Assembly: GCA_012295275.1 (NCBI GenBank)
Contig: CM022671.1
Span: 8,791,386 to 8,855,385, forward strand
DNA: 64,000 nucleotides
Reading direction: 5' to 3'
Origin: Chrysomallon squamiferum
Lineage: Eukaryota > Mollusca > Gastropoda > Neomphalida > Peltospiridae
Shown: positions 1-11,615 of the stretch, piece by piece
Numbering within the stretch: the stretch's first letter is position 1
How the letters are laid out: each line of letters starts with the position of its first letter
Notes under the pieces: model-generated
Databases searched by the model: none
What the model was told of the DNA's origin: nothing
What the model saw: the letters and a program-made list of their open reading frames with translations, nothing else
Position numbers and translations under genes: made by a program

Positions 1-272
1 TCCAGTATAGGTTCAGGCATGCCTGTCATGGGCACATTTAAAAAAAAAAAAAGAAAAAAAAAGGGGGTTTGGAATATCTACTGCTTAGACTGTTAGTGTG
101 TTTAGATGGTTAGTTGGACAGAGAACAGACAGTGCAGTAATATTAAGTAGGTAATAATTTATCTCCTTGGTATTTAGAAAGCCATTTAACTGGTTATGAC
201 ATAACCATTGCATAAGCACCACTGCAGAATGTCAGTGGTAATTACACAGAATCTGTTACAGGCCTGTTCATG

Positions 273-301
<29 letters not shown>
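273..301. repeat. (AC)n microsatellite
   Basis: About 14 uninterrupted AC copies. The flanks (1-272) are ordinary AT-rich DNA with a short poly-A at 40-62 and no coding signal. The text just upstream (ACAGAATCTGTTACA, near 246-260) resembles the dispersed repeat seen at 6.9, 7.6 and 57.4 kb. Confidence 0.95.
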
Positions 302-304
<3 letters not shown>

Positions 305-540
305 TTAGGAATTTTTGACCTGAAAAGACTTATGCAGAATACAATGACTATCCTAACCAATATCAGTAATAAATACATTTAAACAGTGATCTCGTTTCAT
401 GCACTGCAATCCCATAAGGTTATATGTGGTGGTCTGTGTTTGAATACTAGACAAAGATAAGGAGAAATCGACTGTTGCTTTATTAATGTTATTTCTGTCA
501 GTTTGATCTCATTTCAGGTCAGGCATTATATGTGATAGGC

Positions 541-542
<2 letters not shown>

Positions 543-607
<65 letters not shown>
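543..607. repeat. (TG)n microsatellite
   Basis: About 32 perfect TG copies, one of the longest pure dinucleotide runs in the window. The surrounding 302-780 contains nothing else recognisable. Confidence 0.97.
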
Positions 608-609
<2 letters not shown>

Positions 610-979
610 ACACTCAAATGCAGAGAGAGTGAGGGAGAGACAGAGGCTGTATTATGTCAGTTGTTAACTAATAAAAATACATGCTGAGGTTTCAGCAAAT
701 AGTAAAAAGAACAGCATGTGAGATGTAACCAAAACAAAACAAACAAAAAAAAAACCCCAGTAAAACCATAAACTAACACACCGGTAACCAAACACCTAAT
801 GTAATACACAACTATGTCATCGTCGATCAATTGTAGTCTACGAATTGGTAAAACTCAACATATGGTATGCACCTGGACTTTGAAGCTTTCTGTTTTCTTT
901 TCTTTTTCTCTTTTTTTTTTTGACAGTCAAGAAAAGGCTTTCTGAATAAGTATAGTAATGAAAAAATACTAAAACTTTG

Positions 980-1510
980 ACGATATCATGCAATCATTCT
1001 ATGAATCAATTAAAACGTCGCTCAGGTAATTTTGATTATCAAACTGTCAACCGACAAAACATTCTCTCCTAACCTCGACTTTGTACGATAAAATAGTTCT
1101 TAAGTAAACTAACCTACAGCGGTAATGTTATATTCACCAAGTGTAGATGTAAAGAGAACGCGGACATTAACTCACAACATGTTAAAACAAAACTTACGTA
1201 CGGAAATCCTTTCAGGAACTGTTATTGTTAATCTCAAGTTCGGCCACTTTAATGAAAAACGAACAAGATCACCATACAACGAAACTTATAGTGACTATCT
1301 TTCGTAATCTTCCGTAATGACGTCGGATCAATTCGCTTCGGTAAAGAATAAAAAAATAAAAACTGACAGAGAAAAGATATGTCCTGTTAGTCACTGTGAC
1401 GTCACAGAGGTATTCCCTTTGAGAACAGAGGTTGAGTACTTGAGTTTATTTACGCCTCTCGGGGAAACGATTCTCTTCAGTCATGCGTTCAGACACGGCG
1501 CATTTTGAAT
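980..1510. promoter_or_regulatory. CpG-rich block, possible promoter or enhancer
   Basis: CpG is scarce through most of the window but occurs dozens of times here, for example around 1015, 1160, 1200, 1310-1340, 1395-1405 and 1450-1500. The block holds a perfect 14-base palindrome, CTGTGACGTCACAG (1394-1407), whose core TGACGTCA is the classical CREB/ATF site, and a second TGACGTC near 1318. There is no clear TATA box or splice-bounded exon. Frame 3 is open from 1125 to 1508 apart from one TAA (1305-1307), so a decayed coding sequence is an alternative. A regulatory role is inferred from CpG density and the CRE only. Confidence 0.35.
1394..1407. promoter_or_regulatory. CRE palindrome
   Basis: CTGTGACGTCACAG is its own reverse complement over 14 bases and contains the full cAMP-response element TGACGTCA. 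It is a consensus CREB/ATF bZIP site. Whether it is used cannot be told from sequence. Confidence 0.5.
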
Positions 1511-1776
1511 AATTGTCAAAGTGTTGCTATTTCAAATCACACCAGGATGATGAAGGTCAAACCACGAAAAGGCTAAATATAGACTACAATAGACATTATA
1601 TGCGTCACATGTTTCTTTTTTGCTCATTAATGGCTTTGCCTTTTATGGTTTTTATTCGCTATGAAATGCATTTTATTGTGAATCATACCTTTTTAAACAA
1701 CCATATTATATTACAATCAATATTTTTCGTGACTACTAAAAGAAAACCACCATTGTTTCTTTTTAATAATCATTTG

Positions 1777-1843
1777 TTTTTTTTTTTTTTTTTTTTTTAT
1801 TTTTTTTTTTTTTTTTTCATATTTTTTTTTTTTTTTTTTTTTT
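1777..1843. repeat. Poly-T tract
   Basis: About 67 bases, almost all T, with two short interruptions, followed by ATT repeats. It lies in an AT-rich stretch (1511-1984) with no supportable gene. The open frame across it encodes only a phenylalanine run. Confidence 0.95.
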
Positions 1844-1984
1844 AATTATTATTATTATCTTTTTTTTATCTTCTTTTCTTTTTGTTTAGCAAAACGACGA
1901 ATCAGTAACAAACAATGCTGTTTGTTTTTAAACAAATTATGACTGAATATTACAACAAACTTTTTAAAATCCACGATATGTGGT

Positions 1985-2860
1985 TAGCAGCAATTTAACA
2001 ACTTGTAATTCAGCTATTCTGTAGTCAGTTCTTCATTAACAGATAGGATACAGTATTTCTTTAGCCAGTAATTTAATAAACATACAGAATACAATATTTC
2101 TGAGGTCGGCAATTTAATAACACTTAAAATACAATATTTTTGTAGCCAGTAATTTAATAACAAATAGCACACAGTATTTCTGTAATCAGTTATTTAATAA
2201 CATGTAGTATACAATATTACATTTGTCAGTAATTTAATAACAAATAGGATACAAAATTTCTGAAGTCAGTAATTTAATAACACGTATTTCAACAGTCGTA
2301 ATTTAATAACAAATATGTAACATTTCTATAATCAGTAATTTAATAACACGTAGGATCAATATTTCTGTAGTCAGTAATTTAATAATACATATTTATGCAA
2401 TCAGAAATTTAATAACACGCAGAATATAATAGTTCATTAGTCAGTAATTTAATAACAAATAGGATATAATATTTTTGTAACAGTAATTTAATAATATAAT
2501 TTATGATATTATATTTCTACGGTCAGTAATTTAATAACACGTAAGATTACAATATTTGTATAGTCAGTAATTTAATAACAAATAGGATACACTATTTCTA
2601 TAGTCATTAATTTAATAACACATAGGATACACTATTTCTATAGTCAGTAATTTAATAACACGTAAGATTACAATATTTCTATAGTCAGTAATATAATAAC
2701 AAATAGGATACAATATTTCTATACTCAGTAATTTAATAACACGTAAGATTACAATATTTCTGAAGGTAGTAATTTATTAATACGTAGGATTACGATATAT
2801 GTATACTCAGTAATTTAATAACAAATAGCAAACAATATTTCAGTATTCAGTTATAGAAGA
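1985..2860. repeat. Minisatellite, 40-bp unit, about 22 copies
   Basis: The anchor CAGTAATTTAATAAC recurs about every 40 bases (for example 2066, 2147, 2227, 2267, 2372, 2442, 2524, 2564, 2644, 2726, 2806). Copies differ by about 10-25 percent, and edge copies are more decayed. Two unit types, one continuing ACAAATAGGATAC and one ACACGTAAGATTAC, tend to alternate, giving an 80-bp dimer period in parts. No coding frame runs through it. Confidence 0.93.
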
Positions 2861-4139
2861 GCACATATTTTTCATTTTATGGCTATTAGTATTGGAGAGA
2901 CTATGTTAGATTATGTTAATAATTTTACAAAATTAAATTGTGTATATTGCTATCGTGTTTGTTTTAATTGTTTTTCTACGAAAATATTAACGTCTAAAAT
3001 CTCAACGAACAACATTTATTATTATTATTATTATTTTTTTTTTTTTTTGTATGTTTGTTGCTGGTTTTTTTGTTTTTTTTGTGATTTGTTTTTTCCCCCC
3101 GCAGTTAAAGTAGTAAAATATTAAATTATTTTAAGAGATCTTCAAACATTTATTAACTTTTGAACTGTCATTTACGATGATGATTTATCGCTGGCAAACG
3201 TGTAATACTTCTGTAATCAGACGTTAAAAAACAAACACGTGAATATGTATGTGCGTGCGTGTGAGAAGGTCAGATTCAGTGATTGGTACACATTAAAATA
3301 GCTCCTGATTTATGGTCGGTTGTGACATGTTTACAGCTATTTGTACGTGAACACACTGACAAGATGGAAGACCATTCCTAACGAAGACAAAATAAATAGT
3401 AATAAAAATGAAATGAAATAAAATATAATAAATATTCAATATATTATATATAGAATACATTACTGACTATATATATATTTATAGTTTCTTATTTAAAAAA
3501 AAATAGTTTTATATATAAACACTAGGGGAGAAAATCATTTGTCATTATTTCACAACTGCATTCCATATTATACAATTCTGAGCTTGTACTCGATCAATAT
3601 GTAACAAAACAGGATATATCTAACAGATACAGCGACCTAACATTTATTTAATACGTTTCACCTCCTAAAAATATTTGTCAGTGTGTGTAGGTGTCTGTGC
3701 GTGTGCGTGTGTGTTATAAATAAAATAAGATGTCTTTCACAAGAGTCAGAGATGAGTTTTTATGACTGGCAACGCATCTTGACAAAAATGATACATAGAA
3801 GTTATTTGAGAATACTAACTGTTTTTCTAATTATCACGGCTAATTAAGAAATACAGTTCCCTCTCCAGACTTCTGATTTCCAATGTCTGCTTGACAGGAT
3901 ACTGATTTTCTTTCTTTTATTATTATTTATTTTATTATATATATATATATTTATGTATTGATTTTGTTTCACTAATTAAAAAACAAGAAACAAAACGAAG
4001 CAATTTTAAATATATTTTAAAAAGAAAAGACATATATGTGTATTTTATTTATTTAATGTTCTGGATAAAACCTGTGACGTTACATAACTGAGGTTATAAA
4101 AAATATGTCGGAAACAAAAAACATTTCTCTTTTCTTTCT
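2861..4139. other. AT-rich spacer with short simple repeats
   Basis: Contains an ATT/T run at 3015-3048, short TA runs near 3460 and 3940, and TG-rich text near 3690-3715. No gene, RNA or ordered repeat was seen. CpG is still more frequent than in later regions. Confidence 0.6.
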
Positions 4140-4770
4140 ATGACTGCAGCTACTTCTATATTCTTTGTACTATGTACTATTACTATTATTGTTGTTATTT
4201 ATGTTCTTGTACTGTTACTGTTCCTACTATTACTACCACAACTACTGCTACTACAGTGTACTTATATTGCTGCTATTATTACATATTATTACACTATTAT
4301 TATTATTATATCATCATCATCATCATCATCATCATTATTATTATTATTTTTATTAATATTTCGCAGGTAAAATTATATGGCACCAAGCCGATAGCTTTCT
4401 TCTTTTTCTTTATTTCTGTTGTTGTTGTTGTTGATGTTGTTGATGTTCTTTCGTATTTTACATAAAAGCAGCGTGTTGTCCAGCACGTTAATGGAATCTA
4501 TTTAAAGAATGTTTTTGTTTTGTTTAAAATTTGTCACAGCTGTTATCATAGAAGAGTGAAAAAAATTAGCATTCAGCACATATTTTTTTGATGATATTAA
4601 TAATTATTATTATTATTACTACTATTACTAGAAAATATTATTAATATTAATTTATTGGTATTATTATTACATATTTTATTACTATTTACTACTACTACTA
4701 CTACTACTATTGTACAAGATACTACTACCATTACTAGTACTACTACTACTAAAATAAATAATAATAAAAA
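4140..4770. repeat. Imperfect trinucleotide domain (ATT/ACT/ATC/GTT)
   Basis: Two clusters of mixed trinucleotides: 4150-4360 (ACT, ATT, then ATC at 4311-4335 and ATT) and 4595-4755 (ATT then ACT), with GTT at 4418-4442 between them. Overlapping open frames here are low-complexity Tyr, Ile, Leu and Thr runs and are not genes. Confidence 0.9.
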
Positions 4771-4814
4771 GAGTTATATTAGAAATGTTATTTTATTAAA
4801 GGTTTTTTTACAAA

Positions 4815-5040
4815 AACAAAAGGTGCGGGGGCGCTGTCTATATTCATTTCACCGGGATCATTGTGGGGAGCGGGGGTGATAACAGTTATCCCACACAACC
4901 AGGACGTTAACGTTGTAAAAAGTCCAGATTAACATAAATCTCAGTGAAATATTAATCTTTTTACACTGACAACTTGACAACGACGATTTCATATATCACG
5001 TGTCAGTTCCTTCAGACGTTGATGTGGCTGCCTCGTTGTT
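4815..5040. other. GC-richer islet with G-runs and short dyads
   Basis: This sits abruptly in very AT-rich DNA. G runs occur at about 4825-4832, 4852, 4864 and 4870, so a long-loop G-quadruplex is conceivable. Short dyads follow: GATAAC-A-GTTATC (near 4878) and ACGTTAACGT (near 4903). It could be a degraded element insertion or a regulatory site; no terminal repeats were found. Confidence 0.3.
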
Positions 5041-5259
5041 TTTTTATTTTATAAGCTTTTGATACTGAGGCCTGTCTTCTGTGTACCAAGCCCAATTTTA
5101 AATTTTTGTGTTGGTTTGCATAAACTGTTAATTATCCTGTTATGTGGAATAACCGCCAGAAACTGTATATTTTTGGCAAAAGTCTCACTGAAACTAAAAA
5201 GTGCCCAAGTTAAGGTAGAACGGTAAAGAAAAACCCACAAAATTCCAAGCAAGAATTGC

Positions 5260-6422
5260 GTATTTCAGTGAAAATGTTTAGTTAATTTTGAAAAAAAGAG
5301 GTAATTTAGCCACCTAAAGCCAGGAATTTTTATTGTGATAGACACAGATGATACTCAGATGTTGAAATAAAAACACTGTAAAATTTTATTTCATTTTATT
5401 TTTATTTTTTTTTTTTTTATTTATTTATTTGTTTTTCTTTTTTCCTTTCTTTCTTTATTGAATAAAACATTTATTGATAACAGTCTTGCATTGTAAAAGT
5501 ATTTATTATACTATTTACTTAATTAATGAGAATTTCAATATGCTCAGTCTTTATAGAATTATGGTGTTATCTATCTTTATTGTTTTCATGTTAAACATTT
5601 TTTTCTAACACAAAATCCACAGATATGTGAAATATTGCGATTACGTACGAGTAAAACTAACTAAATAAATAAATAAAAATAAAAGATAAATAAAAATATA
5701 TTAAGGCAGATAATGATATATTACTGACACAGTCTGTGTAATATATTTAAATACGTGATCAAAATTTATAGACTCAGTCTTCTGGAATGTTAACAGTTTC
5801 TAGAAAGGTTTAAAACATAAAATAAAATAGTTATTCTAGTGTAAATTTGTTTTAAGATTTTATGGTAAAACACATAACATTGAATTTCTTTGATGATGCT
5901 CTAACAGTATCAAACAATTTAAGAACACTTTTAGATGCATGAAAATAAATGTGCAGAAGTTAATCCATTTTAAATTCTTTTTAGTGTATTTTGTTATTAT
6001 TTATTTATTTAAATATTACTGAAATAAATTTGATAAAAGATCATTTTTAATAATCACATTTGAAAGAAAAATTCCAAAAAGAAAAGAAGAAGAAATAACT
6101 AAATAACTAACTAACTAAATAAATGAATAATAATGAGAATTTGACGCTAAATTATTTTACTTTACATAGTTTGCATACACTTTGTTTTAATTTGCATGAT
6201 CTTTATGAACCACTCTACTCTAACTGATTACATCAAAGCATCTTACTTTATTTTTTATATTAAAAACATTAATTCATTATTATAATATTGATTTGATCAG
6301 CGAAATAAATAAGATTTTGTATTCCAAAAGACATTACAGAAATTTCATTACATTTGATTTATATCTTCTTGTTGGAAAAACAAAAATTTTATTGTCTGTT
6401 CTTATTTAATATAGGATTAATG

Positions 6423-6461
<39 letters not shown>

Positions 6462-6860
6462 TTTTTTTTTTATTTTTATTTTTTTTTAATATTAAAAAAA
6501 AAGAGAGAAAAAGTTTAATCAAATGTAACAGAACTTTTGCCTAAAATATAATTATTTGATTTATATCTTTCTCTTTTACTTTCTTTCAAAAAAAAAGAAA
6601 AATAAATAAAATCTTTTTTGGAAAAATAAATCTTAGTTTATATTCAGTTTATATTTCAAATAGTCTGAGTGTATGGGGTATTATTTTTTGTTTATTATAT
6701 CTTATATATATAAATATATCTATATTATACTGAAATTAGTTTTTATATTTGTTCACAGGCAATAACAGAATTTAATTTCCTAATAGATGTTATATTTTCT
6801 GTATGTTCAGTGACTGGTTGACCATTCATAATTTTACTCTATCAGTCACAGTAGAATGAG
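5260..6860. other. AT-rich spacer
   Basis: Very AT-rich with CpG dropping to near absence. It contains T/ATTT runs (5395-5445), ATAA text (5660-5690, 6090-6125) and a (TTA)n run inside poly-T at 6422-6490. No supportable gene. Confidence 0.6.
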
Positions 6861-6864
6861 ATAC

Positions 6865-6985
6865 AGAATCTCAGGTCTGTTGAATCACATTTTCATCAGT
6901 CCAGTACAATGTTTTAGTATTGTCTGCTTCAGCCTCAGTTTAAAACTTTGCCATTGGATGCTGGTATCAGCCTCAGTAACAAAGA
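6865..6985. repeat. Dispersed repeat family 1, copy A
   Basis: The order ACAGAATCTC, CATCAGTCCAGTACAATG, GTATTGTCTGCTTC, CCTCAGTTTAAAACT matches, with substitutions, copies at 7570-7700 and 57400-57480. Coding potential is absent and family identity is unknown. It could be an old short interspersed element or an ancient local duplication. Confidence 0.45.
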
Positions 6986-7452
6986 AGTTAAACTGTTTAA
7001 CACATTTTTTTATTCTCTGCATTATGTTAGAGAATCCATAACACATGTGCTTGAACCTCCAGAGTATTGAAAGAATATTCCTTACATCCCAGTTGTAAAA
7101 TAATATAAGTTGATATTAGTGATTATTAACAATGATGTCACATACAACAGAATAGTATACTTTTCATATAAATCTGTTTATTAAAGACTGACAGTGCAGT
7201 AATATTATATTTGTAATACTAACAACAGCTCACAATGTTTTTACTGTCTGAAAAAATTATCATGTCTCACTTTTTAATATTTCTACTAGATTTCATTGCT
7301 GTCAGTTTCAGAAATCACTGATAGTTTATCTTTCTCTTGTAAAAAGTAAACTGATTTATGATTTCATTTCAAAAAAAAGTAACTGGATGTGGAAGAAAGC
7401 TATTTGTTCTTGAAACTTCATACCTTTATCAATAATAAAGAATAACTTGTGA

Positions 7453-7500
7453 AACACACCCACACACACCCACACACACCCACACACCCCACACACACAT
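7453..7500. repeat. CACACACC compound microsatellite
   Basis: AC dinucleotides with a C insertion at near-regular 10-base spacing (CCCACACACA repeated), ending in pure AC. It lies between copies A and B of dispersed family 1. Confidence 0.9.
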
Positions 7501-7569
7501 ACATAGTTTTGATTTTTAACTTCCTCTGTACCTACAGTAACTACTTTAGCAATTGCACTATACTGAGTT

Positions 7570-7700
7570 ATAACAGAATCTTCAGTGTGTCACATCACAG
7601 TTTTGTTTGTCCATGACAAAGCCTGGGTATCACCTACTTCTACCTCAATTCAAAACTGTGTCAGTATTCTATCACTGATTTATCAAAGCCTTAGAGGTTA
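7570..7700. repeat. Dispersed repeat family 1, copy B
   Basis: Contains AACAGAATCT, a GTCCATGACAAAGCCTGG segment, GGTATCACCTACTTC and CCTCAATTCAAAACTG in the same order as copies A and C. It is moderately diverged. The following 7700-8335 is AT-rich unique DNA with no gene. Confidence 0.45.
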
Positions 7701-8334
7701 GAAAGCAAGGCTATGGAATGATGGATTGTAAGATCAGTTCTTCTTATTGAACCCTTTGACTTTTATCCTGTCTCTGTTTGAACTCCATGCCTAGTTTACC
7801 AAATACCCTGGTATGTAATGTAATGTTAAAGGGCAGTGACAAATAAAACATCTTTTCTGCAAACTGTGGCAGGTTTTTTTTTTTTTTTTTAATCCAAACA
7901 GACTTTAACCACATCACATATGATGCCATATAACCACAGGTTAAAGATTAATCATGTGTATGATCCCGTAAGACCTTATATTAAAAATGCATTGAGATCA
8001 TTGCTAAATAAAACATTTCTTTCTTTCTTTCTTCTGTACCAAATGTTCAGTTCTCAGCAGGACACATTAATCAATTAGAGTAACCAAACACCAGGTTTTC
8101 TTTCTCACTCTGTTAGTATGAAAATGTGCTGAAGCGTCATTGAACCAAAACATTAATTCACTTGATTTAATGAACAGCATAAAGTGGGACACATATAAAC
8201 CCAGTAACATAATAACCTACTTCGAGTTTAACAAACTGCAAACCAAAATAACGTTTTTAATGTTTCAGGCTTTTGTTTTTCATATAATGTTGCAAACTGA
8301 GAAGCCATGAAATTAATACCTATTAATCATTTGT

Positions 8335-9160
8335 ACTGATTGTTTGTAAAGGATATGCTTACATAGAGTGAACATAAAGCCCATTTTGAATAGTTTTAAG
8401 CAAACATATATGTAAACTAGTTTTTAGTAACAAACCTGTAGAGATTGTTTATAAATGACAAACTTATATAGGCTATGGTAAATCTATATAGACTGTTTTT
8501 AAATTACAAATTTATGTAGACTGTTTGTAAATTGCAAACCTATATAGATTTATTCTAAATGACATACCTACATAGACTGTTTGTAAATTATAAACCTGTA
8601 TAGACTGTTTGAAAATTATAAACCTGTATAGATTGTTTGTAAATTTTAAACCTTTATAAATTGTTTGTAAATGAGAAACCTATGTAGATTTTTTGTTAAT
8701 TACAAACTTATATAGACTGTTTGTAAATTACAGACTTATATAAATTGTTTGTAAATGACAAACCTACGTATATTATTTGTAAATGACAAACATATACAAA
8801 CTATTTATAAATGACAAATCTATAGAGACTGTTTGTAAATTACAAACGTATATAGATTGTTTGTAGATTACTAACTTAAACAGACTGACTGTGAATTATA
8901 AACTTATACCGATTGTTTGTTAAAGGACGAGCTTATATAGACTTTTTGTAAATGTCAAATCTGTGTAGATTATTTGTAAATTACAAACCTGTATAGCTTG
9001 TATGTGAAGAACAAACCTGTATAGATTGTTTGTAAATTACAAACTTATAAAGACTATTTGTAAAGGTGAAACATATACAAGATTGTTTGAAAATGATATA
9101 CCTATAAAAGACTGTTTGTAAATGGTAAACCTACACAGACTGGTTGTATATGGCAAACCC
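8335..9160. repeat. Minisatellite, 28-bp unit with an internal dyad, about 27 copies
   Basis: The unit approximates GTTTGTAAATTACAAAC followed by CTATATAGATT. The 17-base core is an inverted repeat: GTTTGTAA and TTACAAAC around one central base. Most copies keep one or both arms (near 8520, 8640, 8720, 8830, 8990, 9030). TGTTTGT also fits the forkhead consensus TRTTTRY. Divergence is 10-30 percent and edges are more decayed. There are no unique spacers, so this is not a CRISPR array. Confidence 0.92.
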
Positions 9161-10610
9161 ATGTCCTGAAACCAAACAAATATCTCTTTGTATTCCAGAA
9201 TCCTGACAAATGAACATTACAGCAAATTTCTACTATATAAAATTTTATTGACCCACATGCTATTGCGAGGCAAAGAACAAATATTAGTTCAACACAAATA
9301 AAACGCTGAACTTTGTCCACTGTGTGAAGAATCAATAACTGATTGGTAAAAAGAACCACAGTTTCAGCAGGCATTGTTCACAACTCCACTTCTGATTTTG
9401 TCAATAATGTATGTACTTTGCACAGTTACAACAGTGACACACACACAGTGAAACTGAAACACTGCTCTGCTTCATGATGAATATATTCTCTGCTTGCAGT
9501 TAGCTGCTTTTGCATGCCTGATTTAGTTAATGGAATTTCTTTCTTCTTATGGCTTTCAGAACTAGATCTCAGTTTTTAAATTATTATTATTAATTTTTAC
9601 TTATTTATTTATTTATTTAAATATTTTATTTTATATTATTTTATTTATTTATTTATTTATCTATTTCATTACATAATTTTATTTTATTTTCTTTTCTTTC
9701 TTTTTTCTTTAAATTACTAATATTTATTCATTTATTTTGGCCATATCTTGCATTTTGCTGTTAACATACAGATATATTAACAATTATCTGAACTGCATCC
9801 ATCGATTTGTTTTCAGTTCTAGCCAGTACTCCATAACTGGTTATTAAAAGCTGGGATATATTTTATATGTCTATGAGAAGGTTTTTATAAAAGATCTTTT
9901 GCTGCTAATAAAAAGATGCAGTTGGGATTTTCAGAAATATCAAATGATTCACAGCGAAGTAAAATATAAAAATTCTTCTACTGTAACAGTGTTTAAAATT
10001 AAAGAAAAAATAGAAATAAATAAATAATGAGGATGAGGAGGAGAAGGAGGATAAATAAAAAAATTAAATACATATATGGAAAGTTTATGAGATGAAGAAT
10101 TCATTACTATGTCTGGTCTTCAGATAAAGTCAATCACCAAACATTTTTTTTTTATCTGAAAATGATTTATCAACAAATATAATTTTCTTTTTAAAGAAGC
10201 AAAAACAAATCCAAAGTAACAGTACTACATATTTAATAAACAGAAACTTTCAGAATTTTATTTAAAACGTGTAAAAGCACAAGATTTGGTGAGAAATATT
10301 GTGACGTTTTTCAATTAATTGACTTACACGAAGATTAGAAATAACTCAGAAAAAGTCTGGGCTGACTTCAAAGGCAGACGATGTTTATTTTATTAATGCA
10401 AACAAAATTCAATTGCTGTCAGATAATGGGTTTATAACTGAATTTGTCTCTGTTATTTTTATACGCCATTCATATTGCAGTCGCATATCCAGTTACAGTC
10501 AATTAATAAGTCATCTTTCTCTCTCTGGAGAGAGGCAGGAATCAAAGTCTTAACTTCAGTCTTCCACCCAGCAGTAACACAGTTTACTTTAAAATAACAT
10601 TGTAGAGTTG
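9161..10610. other. AT-rich spacer
   Basis: Contains ATTT runs at 9598-9662 and a purine tract near 10028-10052. A 90-codon open frame on the minus strand (9102-9374) overlaps the 28-bp array and lacks domain or splice support, so it is not called. Confidence 0.55.
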
Positions 10611-10732
<122 letters not shown>

Positions 10733-10814
10733 TGATGCTATTGTTAGTCTTGTTGTTGTTGTTATTATTATAATTATCATTATTATTGCTTTTCTTGTTA
10801 TTATTATTATAAAT

Positions 10815-11582
10815 AATTCACTGAAATGTGATGATCAACAGAAACTATATAAAATAACAGTAATAATAGTAATAAATAAATTTAATAAATTCTTATTAAT
10901 AAATATTTTGTCTACTTTTGCAGATAATTTATTATTTATCATGATATTCTTATAATTTAGCCTACTTCCAAAAATATTCCTGTAAAAATTAAAAAAAAAA
11001 AACAAACAACACAAACAAAAACACAATGCTTCCTACCATCAAAAATTAAAAACAAATTAAAATAATAATAAAAAAAACAAAGTCAAAAATAGAAAGAAAA
11101 AAAAAAATTATGGTATTTTGAGAAGTATTAAAAGTGCGTGATCACTGGTAGAAAATGTCTTTTCAGAGGGTATTTATCAGTACCAGATTAGACAACAACA
11201 TGAAATTATTTCACTCTTCTCTAGGGATTATCTGGCATTTAACATCAGTTAATTTCAAAATTGCCTGAAGTTAATTATAGTTATTTGAACAAACAAAATT
11301 TGTTTTAAAAAACAAAAGCCTTTTTTCCCCCCGAAAAATGAAACTATGTCAAGATTGTTTTAATTTTTGTTGCGATTTAATTTTGTGATTTTCGTCTTTG
11401 TTTTGCTTTTGGGTATTTCTAAAAATGATGAAATCACAAAAGTGGGTGGTAATCCAAAAATAAATAATTTAGTTTTTTCTTTTTTCTTTTTTCCTTGGAG
11501 ATCTGTGGATTTAAAAAAAGAAGAAAAAGAAATCAATTAAATGTGGGTGGAAATAGTTATAATATGATTATGTGACTGTGTC

Positions 11583-11615
<33 letters not shown>

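Noticed and set aside
5049-5252. 67-codon minus-strand frame
   Set aside because: No family recognised, no splice signals, and low CpG-block context does not favour coding; left as unsupported.
8335-9160. CRISPR-like array of palindromic 28-bp repeats
   Set aside because: Repeats abut without unique spacers, diverge by 10-30 percent, and the window is clearly eukaryotic with no cas genes.
9102-9374. 90-codon minus-strand frame
   Set aside because: Its C-terminal part lies in the 28-bp array edge, composition is AT-driven, and no splice or domain evidence was seen.
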